From NCBI GenBank assembly GCA_947584955.1, contig CANPWS010000078.1, forward strand, positions 1 through 6,017: a stretch of 6,017 nucleotides of DNA, given 5' to 3'. A program made the position numbers and the translations under genes. Source of the stretch: an uncultured Bacilli bacterium. GTDB lineage: Bacteria > Bacillota_I > Bacilli_A > RF39 > UBA660. The notes under the pieces were generated by a model. It did not search any database. It saw only the letters and a list, made by a program, of their open reading frames with translations, and was not told the origin of the DNA. This document shows positions 5,585-6,017 of this stretch, one piece after another; within the stretch, counting starts at the first letter, position 1, and each line of letters begins with the position of its first letter.

Positions 5585-6017
5585 ATGAAGTTATTGATTG
5601 AAAACTTAAAAACTCATAAATCATTAGTAATTAGCATCTTTTCAATAGCGATGTTTATAATAATTGCAGGATATACTTATGCTTTTTTTAATGCAAGAGC
5701 AACTAACGAAGAAGTAATTGCTGGAGTAGCAGCGACTAAAGATTTAGAAGTAACAGTAAATAAATTATCACCTAATAATGATAAAGGATTAATACCTCAG
5801 TTAGATGTAGCTATTATAAATGCAATAATAGGAAGAAAATCATCTTGCGTTGATGATTTAGAAAATAATGTTTGTAGTGTCTTTGAAATATTAGTAAATA
5901 ATAAAAGTAATTATGCAGTAAAATTAGATGGAATAGTTAAGCTTAATATTGGAAATAATATTAATTTAAAATGGGCAAGAATATCAGAAATTACAAAGCC
6001 AACTTTACTATCTACTG
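5585..6017 (+). CDS. TasA/camelysin-like surface protein, 3' end outside window
   Basis: The first 144 codons are present and the gene runs off the window. A basic N-terminus (MKLLIENLKTHK) is followed by a hydrophobic segment (about 13-34) ending in AGYTYAFFNARAT, which resembles the signal region of TasA/camelysin-type exported proteins processed by SipW-like signal peptidases. The mature part has LEVTVNKLSP at 54-63, GLIPQLDVAIINAIIG at 68-83, Cys88 and Cys97 close together (possible disulphide), and a beta-rich stretch FEILVNNKSNYAVKLDG at 100-116. The ATG at 5585 has AAAGGA at 5570-5575, nine bases upstream. A weak alternative -10 (TATAAG, 5524-5529) right after the hairpin lacks a good -35. 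I infer a cell-surface or matrix-fibre protein; the exact family needs the missing C-terminus. Confidence 0.65.
   Translation, partial: MKLLIENLKTHKSLVISIFSIAMFIIIAGYTYAFFNARATNEEVIAGVAATKDLEVTVNKLSPNNDKGLIPQLDVAIINAIIGRKSSCVDDLENNVCSVFEILVNNKSNYAVKLDGIVKLNIGNNINLKWARISEITKPTLLST

Overview
The window is very AT-rich, with mostly A/T-ending codons and TAA as the stop of every complete main gene. Tryptophan is TGG and TGA is not used as a sense codon. Gene content and base composition suggest a low-GC Bacillota genome, plausibly an uncultured gut Bacilli lineage of the RF39 or Erysipelotrichia-like kind. That placement is inference and no marker gene here fixes it. All supported genes are on the + strand.

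Positions 80-3763 hold a NatB-like ABC-2 permease (its ATPase partner is probably just upstream, outside the window), then a likely transcription unit. The unit carries a DUF1003 membrane protein, an unrecognised short ORF, a DUF1848 protein with a C-terminal radical-SAM-like cysteine cluster, and a lipoprotein with a C-terminal Ig-like (Big_14-type) domain. Gaps inside the unit are 18-22 bases. Positions 3886-5217 hold two stand-alone housekeeping-type genes: a two-domain MmcQ/YjbR protein and a flavin reductase family protein, the latter closed by a good intrinsic terminator at 5227-5262.

The stretch 5263-5584 is the most interesting part. It looks like a complete regulatory leader for the last gene, a TasA/camelysin-like surface protein cut off by the window edge. 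In order it has a promoter with an extended -10 (5313-5341), a good ribosome binding site, a 20-codon leader ORF (5380-5442) containing a run of nine G, a 17-bp hairpin followed by seven T (5472-5521), and then the surface-protein gene at 5585. With nine G the leader ORF stops 29 bases before the hairpin. With eight G it also stops early. With ten G the reading frame runs through the whole hairpin and stops at its last bases. I therefore propose a phase-variable transcription attenuator in which slippage of the G tract decides whether ribosomes disrupt the terminator. The same G tract can also pair with a C/U tract lying between the leader's Shine-Dalgarno and ATG, which offers a second, structural role. 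Both are predictions from sequence alone.
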